Notes: generated by a model from the sequence alone, not told the origin. A stretch of 53,971 nt of DNA from Pseudomonadota bacterium (GCA_023426225.1 JAFABD010000099.1:1-53971); one strand, 5' to 3'. Numbered from the stretch's first letter, positions 9,849-18,361 are shown. Numbers and translations: made by a program.

Positions 9849-10657
9849 CCCGGCTCGCCAACGCCTTTGCCCGCGCCGCCGATCAGGGCCGCGCCGCGCT
9901 CGTGACCTTCGTCACCGCCGGCGACCCCACGCCGGGCGCTACCGCCGCGATCCTTGACGCGCTCGTTGCGGGCGGCGCCGATGTGATCGAGCTCGGCATG
10001 CCGTTCACCGATCCGATGGCCGACGGCCCTGCGATCCAGGCGGCGAACCTGCGCAGCCTCGCCGCCGGCACCACGACGGCGGACGTGCTCGCGATCGCCA
10101 CGGCGTTCCGCGCGCGGCATCCGGAGGTGCCGCTGGTGCTGATGGGCTATGGCAATCCGATGACCCGCCGCGGACCGGAGTGGTTCGCGAATGCCGCGCG
10201 CAACGCGGGCGTCGACGGCGTGATCTGCGTCGACATCCCCGCCGAGGAAGACGATAGCCTTGGTGAGGCGCTGCGCGCGGTCGGCGTGGCCAATGTGCGG
10301 TTGGCGACGCCGACGACCGACGCTGCCCGCCTTCCTGCCGTGCTCGCAGGGGCATCGGGCTTTCTCTACTATGTCTCGGTCGCCGGGATCACCGGGCTGC
10401 AGCAGGCGGCGCAGGGCTCGATCGAGGCCGCGGTCGCCCGCCTCAAGGCGGCGACCGACCTGCCGATCGCGGTGGGCTTCGGCGTCCGCACCCCCGAACA
10501 GGCCGGTGCAATCGCACGCGTTGCCGATGGCGTCGTGGTCGGCTCGGCGATCGTCGAACTGGTAGCCCGACATGGCGCTGGCGCCGAAGAGCCCGTGCGC
10601 GCCTATGTTCAATCTCTTTCCGCGGCGATTGCCGCGGCACGCAAGGAAAACCAATGA
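9845..10657 (+). CDS. trpA: Tryptophan synthase alpha chain
   Basis: Cleaves indole-3-glycerol phosphate to indole and G3P; indole is channelled to TrpB. The 270-residue product has the catalytic pair E49 (DVIELGMPFTDP) and D60 (MADGPAIQ), the YGNP segment, the FLYYVSVAGITG phosphate strand and the VGFGVRTPEQ and GVVVGSAIV loops. The start is a GTG at 9845 overlapping the trpB stop (GTGA), and it overlaps accD by ATGA at the 3' end. Complete. Confidence 0.98.
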
Positions 10658-11508
10658 GCTGGATCAGCCGCGTCCGCAACGCCCTGTCGCTGGGGACCAA
10701 GAAGGACACGCCCGACAACCTCTGGCACAAGTGCAAGGGGTGCGGACAAATGGTGTTCGTGAAGGAGCTGGAACAGAATCTGCACGTCTGCCCGCATTGC
10801 GACCATCATGAGCGCATCGGACCTGCGGAGCGTTTCGCGCATCTCTTCGACCCGGGCAGCTATACCGTGCTTCCCAATCCGCGCGTGACCGAAGACCCCC
10901 TCAAGTTTCGCGACTCGAAGCGCTATGTCGACCGCCTCAAGGCCGCGCGTGGCCAGACGGGCGAACCCGACGCGTTTCTCAATGCACGCGGCACGATCCA
11001 CGGCCAGACGGCAGTGATCGGGGTTCAGGATTTCGCTTTCATGGGCGGGTCGATGGGCCTGGCTGTCGGGGAGGCATTTGTGGCAGGCGTCGAAGCGGCA
11101 ATCGCTGCACGCGCGCCCTATATCGTATTCACGGCGTCGGGCGGTGCGCGGATGCAGGAAGGCATCCTCAGCCTGATGCAGATGCCGCGTACGACGGTTG
11201 CCATCCAGATGCTGCACGATGCCGGGCTGCCCTATATCGTCGTGCTTACCGATCCGACCTCGGGCGGGGTGATGGCCGCCTATGCCATGCTGGGTGACGT
11301 CCAGATCGCTGAGCCGCGTGCAACCCTGGCCTTTACCGGGCGTCGCGTGATCGAAAACACGATCCGCGAGAAGCTCCCCGACGACTTCCAGACCAGCGAA
11401 TATTATCGCGATCACGGTCTGGTGGACCGGGTCGAACACCGTCGCGACCTTCGTGACGTTCTCGGTCGCCTGATCGGGCTGCTATGCGAGCAGAAGACGG
11501 CGGCGTGA
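10654..11508 (+). CDS. accD: Acetyl-CoA carboxylase carboxyltransferase subunit beta
   Basis: Beta subunit of the carboxyltransferase that, with AccA, makes malonyl-CoA for fatty-acid synthesis. The 284-residue product begins with the C4 zinc ribbon (C27, C30, C46, C49 in KCKGCGQMVF and HVCPHCDHH), followed by the crotonase-like carboxyltransferase domain with DFAFMGGSMG, the oxyanion-forming ASGGARMQEG and LTDPTSGGVMAAYA. The placement between trpA and folC, with ATGA overlap to trpA, is a common alpha- and gammaproteobacterial arrangement. Confidence 0.98.
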   Translation: MSWISRVRNALSLGTKKDTPDNLWHKCKGCGQMVFVKELEQNLHVCPHCDHHERIGPAERFAHLFDPGSYTVLPNPRVTEDPLKFRDSKRYVDRLKAARGQTGEPDAFLNARGTIHGQTAVIGVQDFAFMGGSMGLAVGEAFVAGVEAAIAARAPYIVFTASGGARMQEGILSLMQMPRTTVAIQMLHDAGLPYIVVLTDPTSGGVMAAYAMLGDVQIAEPRATLAFTGRRVIENTIREKLPDDFQTSEYYRDHGLVDRVEHRRDLRDVLGRLIGLLCEQKTAA

Positions 11509-11539
11509 GTCCAAACAGGCGTAGAACGGACGCCCGTTG

Positions 11540-12865
11540 ATGCCCGATTTCGCACGATCCGAAGATGCCGCCGTACAGCGGCAGATCGACCGGTTGATGG
11601 CGCTTGGCCCCGGCACCGATGTGCTGGGACTGGAACGCATAACCCAGTTGCTTCAGCGGATCGGTGATCCGCATCGGCGCTTGCCGCCCGTGCTCCATGT
11701 CGCCGGGACCAACGGCAAGGGCTCGACCTGCGCCTATCTGCGGGCGGCGACCGAGGCCGCCGGAATGCGCGCGCACGTTTATTCGAGTCCGCATCTCGTC
11801 CGGTTCAACGAGCGGATCCGAATCGCGGGACGATTGATCGATGATCATCGTCTGGCGTCGCTCCTCGCCGGCGTTCTCGACGCTGGGGGCGATATCGGGG
11901 CGAGCTTCTTCGAAGTGACGACCGCAGCAGCCTTTTTGGCCTTTGCGGAGACGCCCGCAGATGTCTGTATCATCGAGGTTGGCCTTGGCGGACGGCTGGA
12001 CGCCACCAATGTCCTTGCAGACCCCGCAGCGACCGCGATCGCCCAGCTTGGGATCGACCATCAGGCATTTCTCGGCGACACAATCGCGGCCATTGCCTTC
12101 GAGAAGGCGGGCATTGCCAAATCCGGACGGCCGCTGGTGATGCTTGATGCTCCGGCAGAAGCCGTTGCCGTGATCGATGCCCATGCGCACCAAGTGGGCG
12201 CGCCGGTATATCGGGCCGGCGTCGACTGGCACTTCCGCGCGGAAGGAAGCCAACTGATCTATCACGATCGGCACGGGGACCTTTCGACGCCGTTACCGGC
12301 GCTGGCGGGTGTGCACCAGCATGCCAATCTCGCGCTCGCGCTCGCAACGTTGCGGCACCAGGATCGGATCGACGTGCCGGTGGAGGCGCTTCGGTCAGCC
12401 GCCAGCGGCGCACGTTGGCCGGCCCGAATGCAGCGGCTCTCCGCCGGTCCTCTCACCGATCGGCTTGCGCCAGGTACTCCCGTCTGGCTCGACGGCGGAC
12501 ACAATGCCAACGCAGCGGAAGCGCTTGCGGCGGCGATCCGTGCAGCGGCGAACGGGCAACCGATCGCGATCGTGATCGGAATGCTCGCCAACAAGGACGC
12601 AGAAACCATGATGGCGCGGCTGGCCCCGCTTGCAGATCAACTGATCGCAGTGCCGATCGAGGGGCACGCCGCCCACGCTCCGGAAGTGCTTGCCCGGTTG
12701 GCACGGGTCCAAGGCATTCCGGCAATAGGCACGGCAGAGGATGTCGCTGCAGCGCTCGATCACATCGGCGCCAGGCGTGGGACACGCACAGCCCCCGTGC
12801 TCATCTGTGGGTCGCTCTATCTTGCTGGACGCGTGCTGGCGGCAAACAACGAATTGCCCGAGTGA
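11540..12865 (+). CDS. folC: Bifunctional folylpolyglutamate/dihydrofolate synthase
   Basis: Joins glutamate to dihydropteroate (making dihydrofolate) and adds further glutamates to folates. The 441-residue Mur-ligase-type protein has the ATP-binding P-loop GTNGKGS at 56-62, YSSPHLVRFNERIRI, FEVTTAAAFLAF, EVGLGGRLDATN and the C-terminal WLDGGHNANAA. The ATG at 11540 is preferred over a TTG one codon earlier. It follows accD by 31 bases and probably ends this operon; a Fur-box-like palindrome lies 4 bases after its stop. Confidence 0.95.
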   Translation: MPDFARSEDAAVQRQIDRLMALGPGTDVLGLERITQLLQRIGDPHRRLPPVLHVAGTNGKGSTCAYLRAATEAAGMRAHVYSSPHLVRFNERIRIAGRLIDDHRLASLLAGVLDAGGDIGASFFEVTTAAAFLAFAETPADVCIIEVGLGGRLDATNVLADPAATAIAQLGIDHQAFLGDTIAAIAFEKAGIAKSGRPLVMLDAPAEAVAVIDAHAHQVGAPVYRAGVDWHFRAEGSQLIYHDRHGDLSTPLPALAGVHQHANLALALATLRHQDRIDVPVEALRSAASGARWPARMQRLSAGPLTDRLAPGTPVWLDGGHNANAAEALAAAIRAAANGQPIAIVIGMLANKDAETMMARLAPLADQLIAVPIEGHAAHAPEVLARLARVQGIPAIGTAEDVAAALDHIGARRGTRTAPVLICGSLYLAGRVLAANNELPE

Positions 12866-12869
12866 CATT

Positions 12870-12890
12870 TATTGCGATTGACTCGCAATA
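12870..12890. promoter_or_regulatory. Fur-box-like palindromic operator
   Basis: A perfect inverted repeat with arms TATTGCGA and TCGCAATA (8 bp each) around the 5-base centre TTGAC. It resembles Fur boxes reported in proteobacteria with TGCGA arms around an AT-rich centre. It lies right after folC and 43 bases before the ATG of the small downstream gene, in the position of its promoter. Binding by Fur is inferred, not shown; another dimeric regulator could use the same symmetry. Confidence 0.55.
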
Positions 12891-12933
12891 CCGATGTAGC
12901 AAGTTGGTGGCGTTCGTTTCAGGAGTCGTCCCC

Positions 12934-13365
12934 ATGCTCGCCATCCACTCGCTTGCCGCCGCCCTGCCCGTCGCCCAACCGGATGATGCAGGCGCGCGAC
13001 TGCTCCTGTTCGGAATCCGTCAAATCGGCGCCAATGGTCTAGCCGACGCAGCTGCCGCCCACGCCTTTGTCAGCGCATTCGGCAGGTCATTTCGCCGCCC
13101 GCTGTTGCTGCTGCGGACGCTGATGGGCGAAATCTCTACACATTCGGCCGGCCCCATTCCTATCGCTCCCTGGTGCTGTCCCCGCATGACGGCAGCGGAG
13201 GCGACATTGGTTGCAGCGATCGCGCGGGCACCGGAGAACCCGCGCGGCGCGGCGGTGCTGCTCGCCGATCTGCTGGGCGTCCGGGAGGCAGGTGGAACGG
13301 CGGCGACTGCAGCGTTGCTCGGGCAAGCCTTTGCGGATGCCGGCCTTCCGCTGCCCGAGGCATAA
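12934..13365 (+). CDS. Small conserved protein (DUF6628-like), possibly iron-regulated
   Basis: A 143-residue protein without signal peptide or membrane helix. It is rich in Ala/Leu and contains DDAGARLLLFGIRQIGANG, a GRSFRRPLLLLRTLMGEI helix and a distinctive Pro-Trp-Cys-Cys-Pro-Arg-Met block (IAPWCCPRMTAAE). I think it belongs to the family called DUF6628, known in sphingomonads, but that is from memory. The ATG at 12934 is chosen for a CAGGAG ribosome site 8 bases upstream. It is downstream of folC but separated by 68 bases holding a perfect Fur-box-like palindrome, so it is likely its own transcription unit. The adjacent cysteines could bind metal or an Fe-S cluster; this is speculation. 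Confidence 0.7.
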   Translation: MLAIHSLAAALPVAQPDDAGARLLLFGIRQIGANGLADAAAAHAFVSAFGRSFRRPLLLLRTLMGEISTHSAGPIPIAPWCCPRMTAAEATLVAAIARAPENPRGAAVLLADLLGVREAGGTAATAALLGQAFADAGLPLPEA

Positions 13366-13371
13366 GAAGTC

Positions 13372-13932
13372 TCAGCCGCGCGCGTTCAGCGCGATGCCGG
13401 TGAGCATCCAGCGAAAACCACGCAAACGAAACTCGAGCGTCGGGGAGCCTTGTTGCTGTGGGCGAACGATGAAACGGTCGATCGCGGCATGATCAAGGCG
13501 CATTTGGTTCGGGGCCGCATCGCCGCCGGCGTCGAACGTCGCCGTTGCCAGACCAGCGCGGCCCAACAACATCTGCATGCCGTGTGGAGTCACCATCGCT
13601 TCGATCGCAGGGTCGGCGAGTTGTCCGGCCAATGCGCGTCCGGCATTGCCCAGTGGCGAGCCGTCGGAGTCTCGCGCCATCCAGCTTTGCACCTCCGTCC
13701 GCAGACTCGCGCGGACCGCCGGATAGTCGACATGTGCGGAGACGGTGCGCGCATCGTCCTCGCGCACGGCATTCTGGAGCGTTCGCAGCGTCCAGTAAGG
13801 CGATAGCCACAACCAGGCGCCGACCGCCGCGACCGCAAGCATGAGGAGCAGCACGATCGCCCAGCGCGCCTTCGGCCTTCGCGCAATCCCAAAATCGTCA
13901 ATCCTTCCGGGTGGAGGCTGATGGCGCGACAT
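13372..13932 (-). CDS. DUF2939 domain membrane-anchored protein
   Basis: A 186-residue protein with a short basic cytoplasmic N-terminus, one membrane helix at about 24-44 (AIVLLLMLAVAAVGAWLWLS) and an exported domain beginning PYWTLRTLQNAVREDDARTVSAHVDYPAVRASL. That opening, where a helix-forming segment precedes a D-Y-P-A-V-R block, is the DUF2939 signature as I know it. The function is unknown; the topology suggests a periplasmic domain tethered to the inner membrane. It lies 90 bases downstream of the AmpG-like gene on the same strand and ends 6 bases from the convergent small gene. Confidence 0.8.
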   Translation of the reverse strand: MSRHQPPPGRIDDFGIARRPKARWAIVLLLMLAVAAVGAWLWLSPYWTLRTLQNAVREDDARTVSAHVDYPAVRASLRTEVQSWMARDSDGSPLGNAGRALAGQLADPAIEAMVTPHGMQMLLGRAGLATATFDAGGDAAPNQMRLDHAAIDRFIVRPQQQGSPTLEFRLRGFRWMLTGIALNARG

Positions 13933-14022
13933 GAATATACCCTCGCATTCTACAAACTGCCGCCAATGCGTTCGCCATCAACGCGTGCGGGCGGCAGCAA
14001 GGTCCGAAGGAAGGATAGCGGC

Positions 14023-15711
14023 TCAGGCGACCACTTCGGCTTGGCGCCTCTCCCGCCGTGCTGTCAGCCGCTCGCGCGCCCACTCGGCCAGAACGAAGAA
14101 CACCGCGATCAGCCCCAGAACCGCCGTGAAGACAAAAACGGGTGCATAGCCCTGGGTCTTGATCGCATCACCGAGCGCCGCACGTCCCAACGACCCCAGC
14201 AAAAGGGTCATCGAGGACAGAAGGGCGTACTGGACGGCGCTATAGGTCCGGCTGGTAATCGCGGAGAGATAGGCGACGAACGCGGCACCCGCGAGTCCTC
14301 CGGCAATGTTCTCGCCGGAAATGGCGATCAGCAGACGGAGAATCCTGGCATCGGGGACGAGCATTGCGAGCCCGGTCAACCGGGCAAAACCGTCGATCCA
14401 GACCGCTCCAGAGGCGAGGTCGGCATAGAGCAGATTGGTCAATGCCGCGAGGATCGCCCCGACCATCAATGTCGGCATGCGTCCCAACGTCACGAACATC
14501 ACCCCGCCCAGCGAGATTCCGGCAATCGTCATCCCCACGCCGAAGATCTTGGAAGCGAACGCAACCTCATCCTTCGAATAATGGAGCGCATCGAGGTAAA
14601 AGGGATAGGCGAAAGGTCCCCAGATCGAATCGCACAGGCGATAGCTGAGGATCAACCCAAGCACGACGATCATCCCCCAGCCCAACCTGCTGGTCAGATC
14701 CGACAGCGGCAGGACAAGCGCCGCATAACCATGGCGGACAAGCATCGACCCCGCCTGTGCATCGCCGCGCGACGTAATCGGCCGACGCGCCTTGAGCGCA
14801 TTCGCGGCGGCAGCGACGATCGTCGGCACGACAATCGTTGCAATGATGATCCAAGGCCCGACATAGCGCGTGAAGTCGAGGACATTGGGAGCACCAGGCG
14901 CACCGGCCGGCGTCACGAGCGCGCGGACCATGAAGTCCCCGATCGTCCAGATCGCCCATGCCCAGCCGAGGCCGACGACACTCAGGGCGATCAGGCGTGT
15001 ACGCGGGTCCGCCATTGCCGCATCCTGCGCGCCCTCACCCGTTATCGCTTCCGGGCGCGGCGTATCGGGAGCGAGGAAGGTCACCGCCATGGCGACCAGC
15101 ATCAGGCATCCCATGATCGTGTAAACAGCCGGCCAACTGATCCGGCTGGCCAGTACCAGGGCGAGCGCACCGCCGACCAGCGCCGCGATACGATACCCGA
15201 TCTGCCAGATCGACGACAGGATACCGACGGTCGCGACCTCATCCGCGACATCGATGCGCCAGGCGTCGATCGCGACATCCTGCGTCGCGGAAGCGAAGGC
15301 GGCGAGCACGGCAACCAGGGCAAAGGTGCCGATCGCGGCGACAGGGCTGGTTGCGGCCAACAGGAAAAATGCCGCGACGATCATCAACTGGCACAGCAAG
15401 ATCCAGCTCCGTCGCCGCCCCAGCCGTTCCAGCCCGGGCAGCGGCAATCGGTCGACGAGCGGCGACCACAGGAATTTGAAGGCGTAGGCCAGCCCCATCC
15501 AGGAGAGGATCCCGATGGTTGCAAGGTCAACGCGCGCATCCGCCAGCCAGGCGTTGAGCGTCCCGAGCAGGAGGCTGAAGGGAAGGCCGGAAGCGAAGCC
15601 GAATACCAGCATGACGCCGGTTTTCCGATTGCGTAGCGCCATGGTCAGCAGCGCCAGTCCAGCTGGCTGTTTGGTATTTTCCGTCACTCGGCGCCCCCGC
15701 GCTCCTGTCAT
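14023..15711 (-). CDS. AmpG-family muropeptide MFS transporter
   Basis: A 562-residue inner-membrane MFS protein. The start of the transport domain (GVMLVFGFASGLPFSLLLGTLNAWLADARVDLATIGILSW) is the hallmark of AmpG permeases, which import GlcNAc-anhydroMurNAc peptides for peptidoglycan recycling. YAFKFLWSPLVDRLPLPGL and GRRRSWILLCQL in the 2-3 loop and DVAIDAWRID in helix 4 fit as well. It is longer than E. coli AmpG, with extra helices near the C-terminus, as in many alphaproteobacteria. The start is uncertain: the ATG at 15711 has AAGG four bases upstream, but a GTG at 15687 is possible. No beta-lactamase gene or ampR is nearby. Confidence 0.85.
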   Translation of the reverse strand: MTGARGRRVTENTKQPAGLALLTMALRNRKTGVMLVFGFASGLPFSLLLGTLNAWLADARVDLATIGILSWMGLAYAFKFLWSPLVDRLPLPGLERLGRRRSWILLCQLMIVAAFFLLAATSPVAAIGTFALVAVLAAFASATQDVAIDAWRIDVADEVATVGILSSIWQIGYRIAALVGGALALVLASRISWPAVYTIMGCLMLVAMAVTFLAPDTPRPEAITGEGAQDAAMADPRTRLIALSVVGLGWAWAIWTIGDFMVRALVTPAGAPGAPNVLDFTRYVGPWIIIATIVVPTIVAAAANALKARRPITSRGDAQAGSMLVRHGYAALVLPLSDLTSRLGWGMIVVLGLILSYRLCDSIWGPFAYPFYLDALHYSKDEVAFASKIFGVGMTIAGISLGGVMFVTLGRMPTLMVGAILAALTNLLYADLASGAVWIDGFARLTGLAMLVPDARILRLLIAISGENIAGGLAGAAFVAYLSAITSRTYSAVQYALLSSMTLLLGSLGRAALGDAIKTQGYAPVFVFTAVLGLIAVFFVLAEWARERLTARRERRQAEVVA

Positions 15712-15794
15712 TGGCCTTGCGGCATTCGTTTAACCGTGCGGCGCTGACGCTAGAAGCTTCTGGAGCCAAAGCCTAGACGCGATACTCTTCGCGG

Positions 15795-15914
15795 ATGCCT
15801 CAACGGGCTAAACGTCGGTTTTCTAAGGGATTGCCCGATACGGCGAACACGCGAGGAGAATTGGAAATCATTCGGGCTTATACAAAACGGATTGCCCGAC
15901 TGGAGTGTTCGTGA
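15795..15914 (+). CDS. Possible 39-residue basic peptide coupled to the next small ORF
   Basis: An ATG at 15795 opens a 39-codon frame (begins MPQRAKRRFSKG, ends TKRIARLECS) that stops at 15912-15914 in a TGATG overlap with the next small ORF. The peptide is basic in both halves with an amphipathic RGELEIIRAYTKRIARLE stretch. No ribosome site is clear upstream. It is too short to judge by composition alone; the exact TGATG coupling is the reason to list it. Confidence 0.3.
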   Translation: MPQRAKRRFSKGLPDTANTRGELEIIRAYTKRIARLECS

Positions 15915-16060
15915 TGCATGTGCCGTTGGAACGCCTGAATGGTCAGCCGCTCGCGCCCGCCGAGTCCAGCCGTTGGCCCCGCTCGCTGGGGTTCCTGTTT
16001 GCGGTCGCCCTGTCATTGGTGATGTGGGCGATCATTCTGGGGTTGATCCTGTTCGCCTGA
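15914..16060 (+). CDS. Small single-span membrane protein (48 residues)
   Basis: The ATG at 15914 begins a 48-residue protein: about 23 hydrophilic residues (MHVPLERLNGQPLAPAESSR, then WPR) followed by one membrane helix rich in Leu/Ile/Val/Ala that reaches the C-terminus (SLGFLFAVALSLVMWAIILG). A GGAG ribosome site lies 8 bases upstream, which supports the start. It resembles the many small bitopic membrane proteins of bacteria, which often regulate larger membrane complexes. The function is unknown. It is convergent with the response regulator gene, 9 bases away. Confidence 0.55.
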   Translation: MHVPLERLNGQPLAPAESSRWPRSLGFLFAVALSLVMWAIILGLILFA

Positions 16061-16069
16061 AGATGGAGT

Positions 16070-16501
16070 TCAGCCGGGCACGAACAATGTGAACGTGGGC
16101 GGCAGCCTTGAAACCGTCTCACCCGACCGAACGCGACGAATGATCTCGATCGCTTCGACCAGATCACGCTGCGGATAGGGTTTTGTCAGGCAACCTGCGG
16201 CCATTCGATGTGCGGCTTCGGGTAGATTTCCGGTAACGAACAACACTTCGATCGCGTTTTCCCGCGCCGCCTCGGCAACGGCGAGTCCCGTACCGTCGGC
16301 CAACCCGATATCCACGAGCACAAGATCAATGCCGTCGTCCGCCTCGATCGCAGCCAATGCGGTCGCTACCGAATCGACCGTTGCGGCGATCGAGTATCCT
16401 TCGGTCACCAGAAAGTGTTCGGTGTCGAACGCAATCAGCGGTTCATCCTCGACAATCAGGATGCGCGCCGCTCGTGCTTTGCGCCTCGCGAACAGCTTCA
16501 C
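16070..16501 (-). CDS. Single-domain response regulator (REC only)
   Basis: A 143-residue stand-alone receiver domain of the CheY fold. The conserved phosphorylation residues are all visible: acidic pair E18/D19 in ILIVEDEP, phospho-acceptor D64 in LVLVDIGLADG, T90 in VLFVTGN and K107 in GCLTKPY. No DNA-binding or enzymatic output domain follows. The GTG at 16501 has a GGGAGG ribosome site five bases upstream, better than a TTG at 16519. No histidine kinase is adjacent, so its partner must be elsewhere. Similar single REC proteins in sphingomonads take part in phosphorelays of the general stress response and other pathways; which one applies here cannot be told. Confidence 0.85.
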   Translation of the reverse strand: MKLFARRKARAARILIVEDEPLIAFDTEHFLVTEGYSIAATVDSVATALAAIEADDGIDLVLVDIGLADGTGLAVAEAARENAIEVLFVTGNLPEAAHRMAAGCLTKPYPQRDLVEAIEIIRRVRSGETVSRLPPTFTLFVPG

Positions 16502-16575
16502 CGGTCCTCCCCGTTCCAAACGCCCGCCGCGTTCAACGAGAAAAGCACGAGTTCGGCCGCATTAATTTTTGATCG

Positions 16576-17814
16576 ATGCGACAAAGCGGCTATATCGCCG
16601 CGGTGAACGCCACCACTACCCGCAAAACCACCCGCGAGCCCCAGCGCATCGCGAAATTGCTCGCGCGTGCGGGCATTGCCTCACGCCGTGAAATCGAACG
16701 CATGATTGCCGAAGGTCGTATCGCGATCGACGGCAAGCTGGTCGATACGCCCGCGACCCTGCTTATCTCGCTTCGCGGCGTGACGGTCGACGGCAATCCC
16801 GTCGCGGCGCCTGCGCCCGCGCGCCTTTTCCTTTTCCACAAGCCCGCGGGCGTGCTGACCACCGAACGAGACCCCAAGGGCCGGCGGACGATCTATGACG
16901 TGCTGCCTGACGATCTTCCCCGCCTCGTTCCCGTCGGCCGTCTCGACCTCAACACTGAGGGGCTGCTGTTGATGACGACCGATGGGGAACTCAAGCGTCA
17001 GCTTGAGCTTCCGGCGACCGGCATCGAACGCAGCTATCGCGCCCGCGCCTTTGGACCGGTCACGCAGGACGCGCTCGAATCGCTGAGCGAAGGTGTCGAG
17101 ATCGAGGGCATCCGCTATGGCTCGATCGACGCCAATCTGGAACGCCGCACGGGTGCCAACAGCTGGATCGAACTCACGCTGACCGAAGGCAAGAACCGCG
17201 AGGTCCGGCGCGTGCTGGAATATCTGGGCCTTGAGGTCAGCCGTCTGATCCGCACCCGTTACGGCCCGTTCGTCCTTGCCGACTTGCCGTCCGGTGCCAT
17301 TGGCGAGGTTCGCCAGCACGATCTGGTGGCCTTTCGGAAGACGCTGAAGCTGCCGGCGACAGCGCGACGCTATGATCCCGTGATGGTCCGCCCCACTCCC
17401 GCAGCGGAGGCTCCCCAGGCCACAGCTGAGGAAGTTGTCGCGAAGCCCGGACGCGCGACGCCGCGCGGAGCGCCTCGCAAGACGTCTGCCGATGGTGTCC
17501 AGAAGCCGGCGCGCGCCGCACGTGCCCGCGCGCATCGCGAGGCACGCGCGGACGAGGCGGGTGTGGCACCCGCCGCTGGACCTCGTCGGACTCTGTCGTC
17601 GCGCCCGCGCAGTGACGCTGCGCTGGCCGAGGGTACGGCGAGAGCCGATCGTTCCCGCGCGGAGGGACGCAAGGCAACCGGCGCCAGCTCTGCCGCCTCG
17701 AGCAGGGAGCGTAGCCCGGCCGGCTCGCCGCGTTCAGATCGTCCGATGCGTGGACGGCCCGGGGGTCCTGCCAAACCACGGGGACCGCGCCCACCGCGGG
17801 GACCGCGCGCGTGA
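16576..17814 (+). CDS. rluB: 23S rRNA pseudouridine synthase, RluB-like
   Basis: A 412-residue protein: an S4 RNA-binding domain at about 24-70 (RIAKLLARAGIASRREIERMIAEGR), then a RsuA/RluB-type pseudouridine synthase domain with LFLFHKPAGVLTT, the catalytic aspartate D124 in PVGRLDLNTEGLLL, and NREVRRVLEYLGLEVSRLIRTRYGP. RluB makes pseudouridine in helix 89-region 23S rRNA. From about residue 265 a long Arg/Ala/Pro-rich tail follows, low in complexity and very basic, probably disordered and RNA-binding. The ATG at 16576 is used; a GTG at 16603 is also possible and neither has a clear ribosome site. It overlaps rsmD by GTGA. Confidence 0.88.
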   Translation: MRQSGYIAAVNATTTRKTTREPQRIAKLLARAGIASRREIERMIAEGRIAIDGKLVDTPATLLISLRGVTVDGNPVAAPAPARLFLFHKPAGVLTTERDPKGRRTIYDVLPDDLPRLVPVGRLDLNTEGLLLMTTDGELKRQLELPATGIERSYRARAFGPVTQDALESLSEGVEIEGIRYGSIDANLERRTGANSWIELTLTEGKNREVRRVLEYLGLEVSRLIRTRYGPFVLADLPSGAIGEVRQHDLVAFRKTLKLPATARRYDPVMVRPTPAAEAPQATAEEVVAKPGRATPRGAPRKTSADGVQKPARAARARAHREARADEAGVAPAAGPRRTLSSRPRSDAALAEGTARADRSRAEGRKATGASSAASSRERSPAGSPRSDRPMRGRPGGPAKPRGPRPPRGPRA

Positions 17815-18356
17815 GGATCATCGCCGGACAGTGGCGCGGACGTCCGCTCATCGCACCCAAGACCGAGGCGACCCGCCCCACCGCAGATCGCACCCGGGAA
17901 GCCTTGTTCTCGATGCTGACCAGCCGCATTGGCAGCTTCGAGGGATTGGCCGTCGCCGACCTGTTCGCCGGATCGGGGGCCCTCGGCCTCGAGGCATTGT
18001 CGCGTGGGGCGGACTCCTGCCTGTTCGTCGAGCAAGACCGGGCCGCGCTGGACGCAATACGTGCCAATATTGCCAAACTCGGCGCACGCGGCACCGACGT
18101 CCGTGCGACCTCAGTGCTCGCGCTAGGGCCTGCGCATAAGCCGCTCGACCTGGTGATGATGGACCCGCCCTATGGCAGCGGTGCGGGTGCGGTCGCACTG
18201 GACAAGCTTGCACGGCTGGGCTGGATCGGCCCGAACACATGGGTCAGCATCGAAACCGCACGTGACGAAGCGATTTCGGTAAGCGGCTTTGCGTCGGAGG
18301 CCGACCGCGTGCATGGCAAGGCACGGCTGATCCTCCTGCGCGCGATCGCCGACTGA
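17811..18356 (+). CDS. rsmD: 16S rRNA (guanine(966)-N(2))-methyltransferase
   Basis: A 181-residue SAM-dependent methyltransferase that modifies G966 of 16S rRNA on assembled 30S subunits. Motifs: MRIIAGQWRGRPL at the N-terminus, TRPTADRTREALFSML, the SAM-binding ADLFAGSGALGLEALSRGA and the catalytic MMDPPYGSG (DPPY). The GTG start overlaps the rluB stop (GTGA), pairing two rRNA-modifying enzymes. It is convergent with the MFS gene, only 5 bases apart. Confidence 0.95.
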   Translation: MRIIAGQWRGRPLIAPKTEATRPTADRTREALFSMLTSRIGSFEGLAVADLFAGSGALGLEALSRGADSCLFVEQDRAALDAIRANIAKLGARGTDVRATSVLALGPAHKPLDLVMMDPPYGSGAGAVALDKLARLGWIGPNTWVSIETARDEAISVSGFASEADRVHGKARLILLRAIAD

Positions 18357-18361
18357 CGCGA

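Noticed and set aside
13921..15636. A 571-codon plus-strand open frame
   Set aside because: Antisense to the AmpG-like transporter; the composition is Arg/Gln/Asp-rich with no fold signature.
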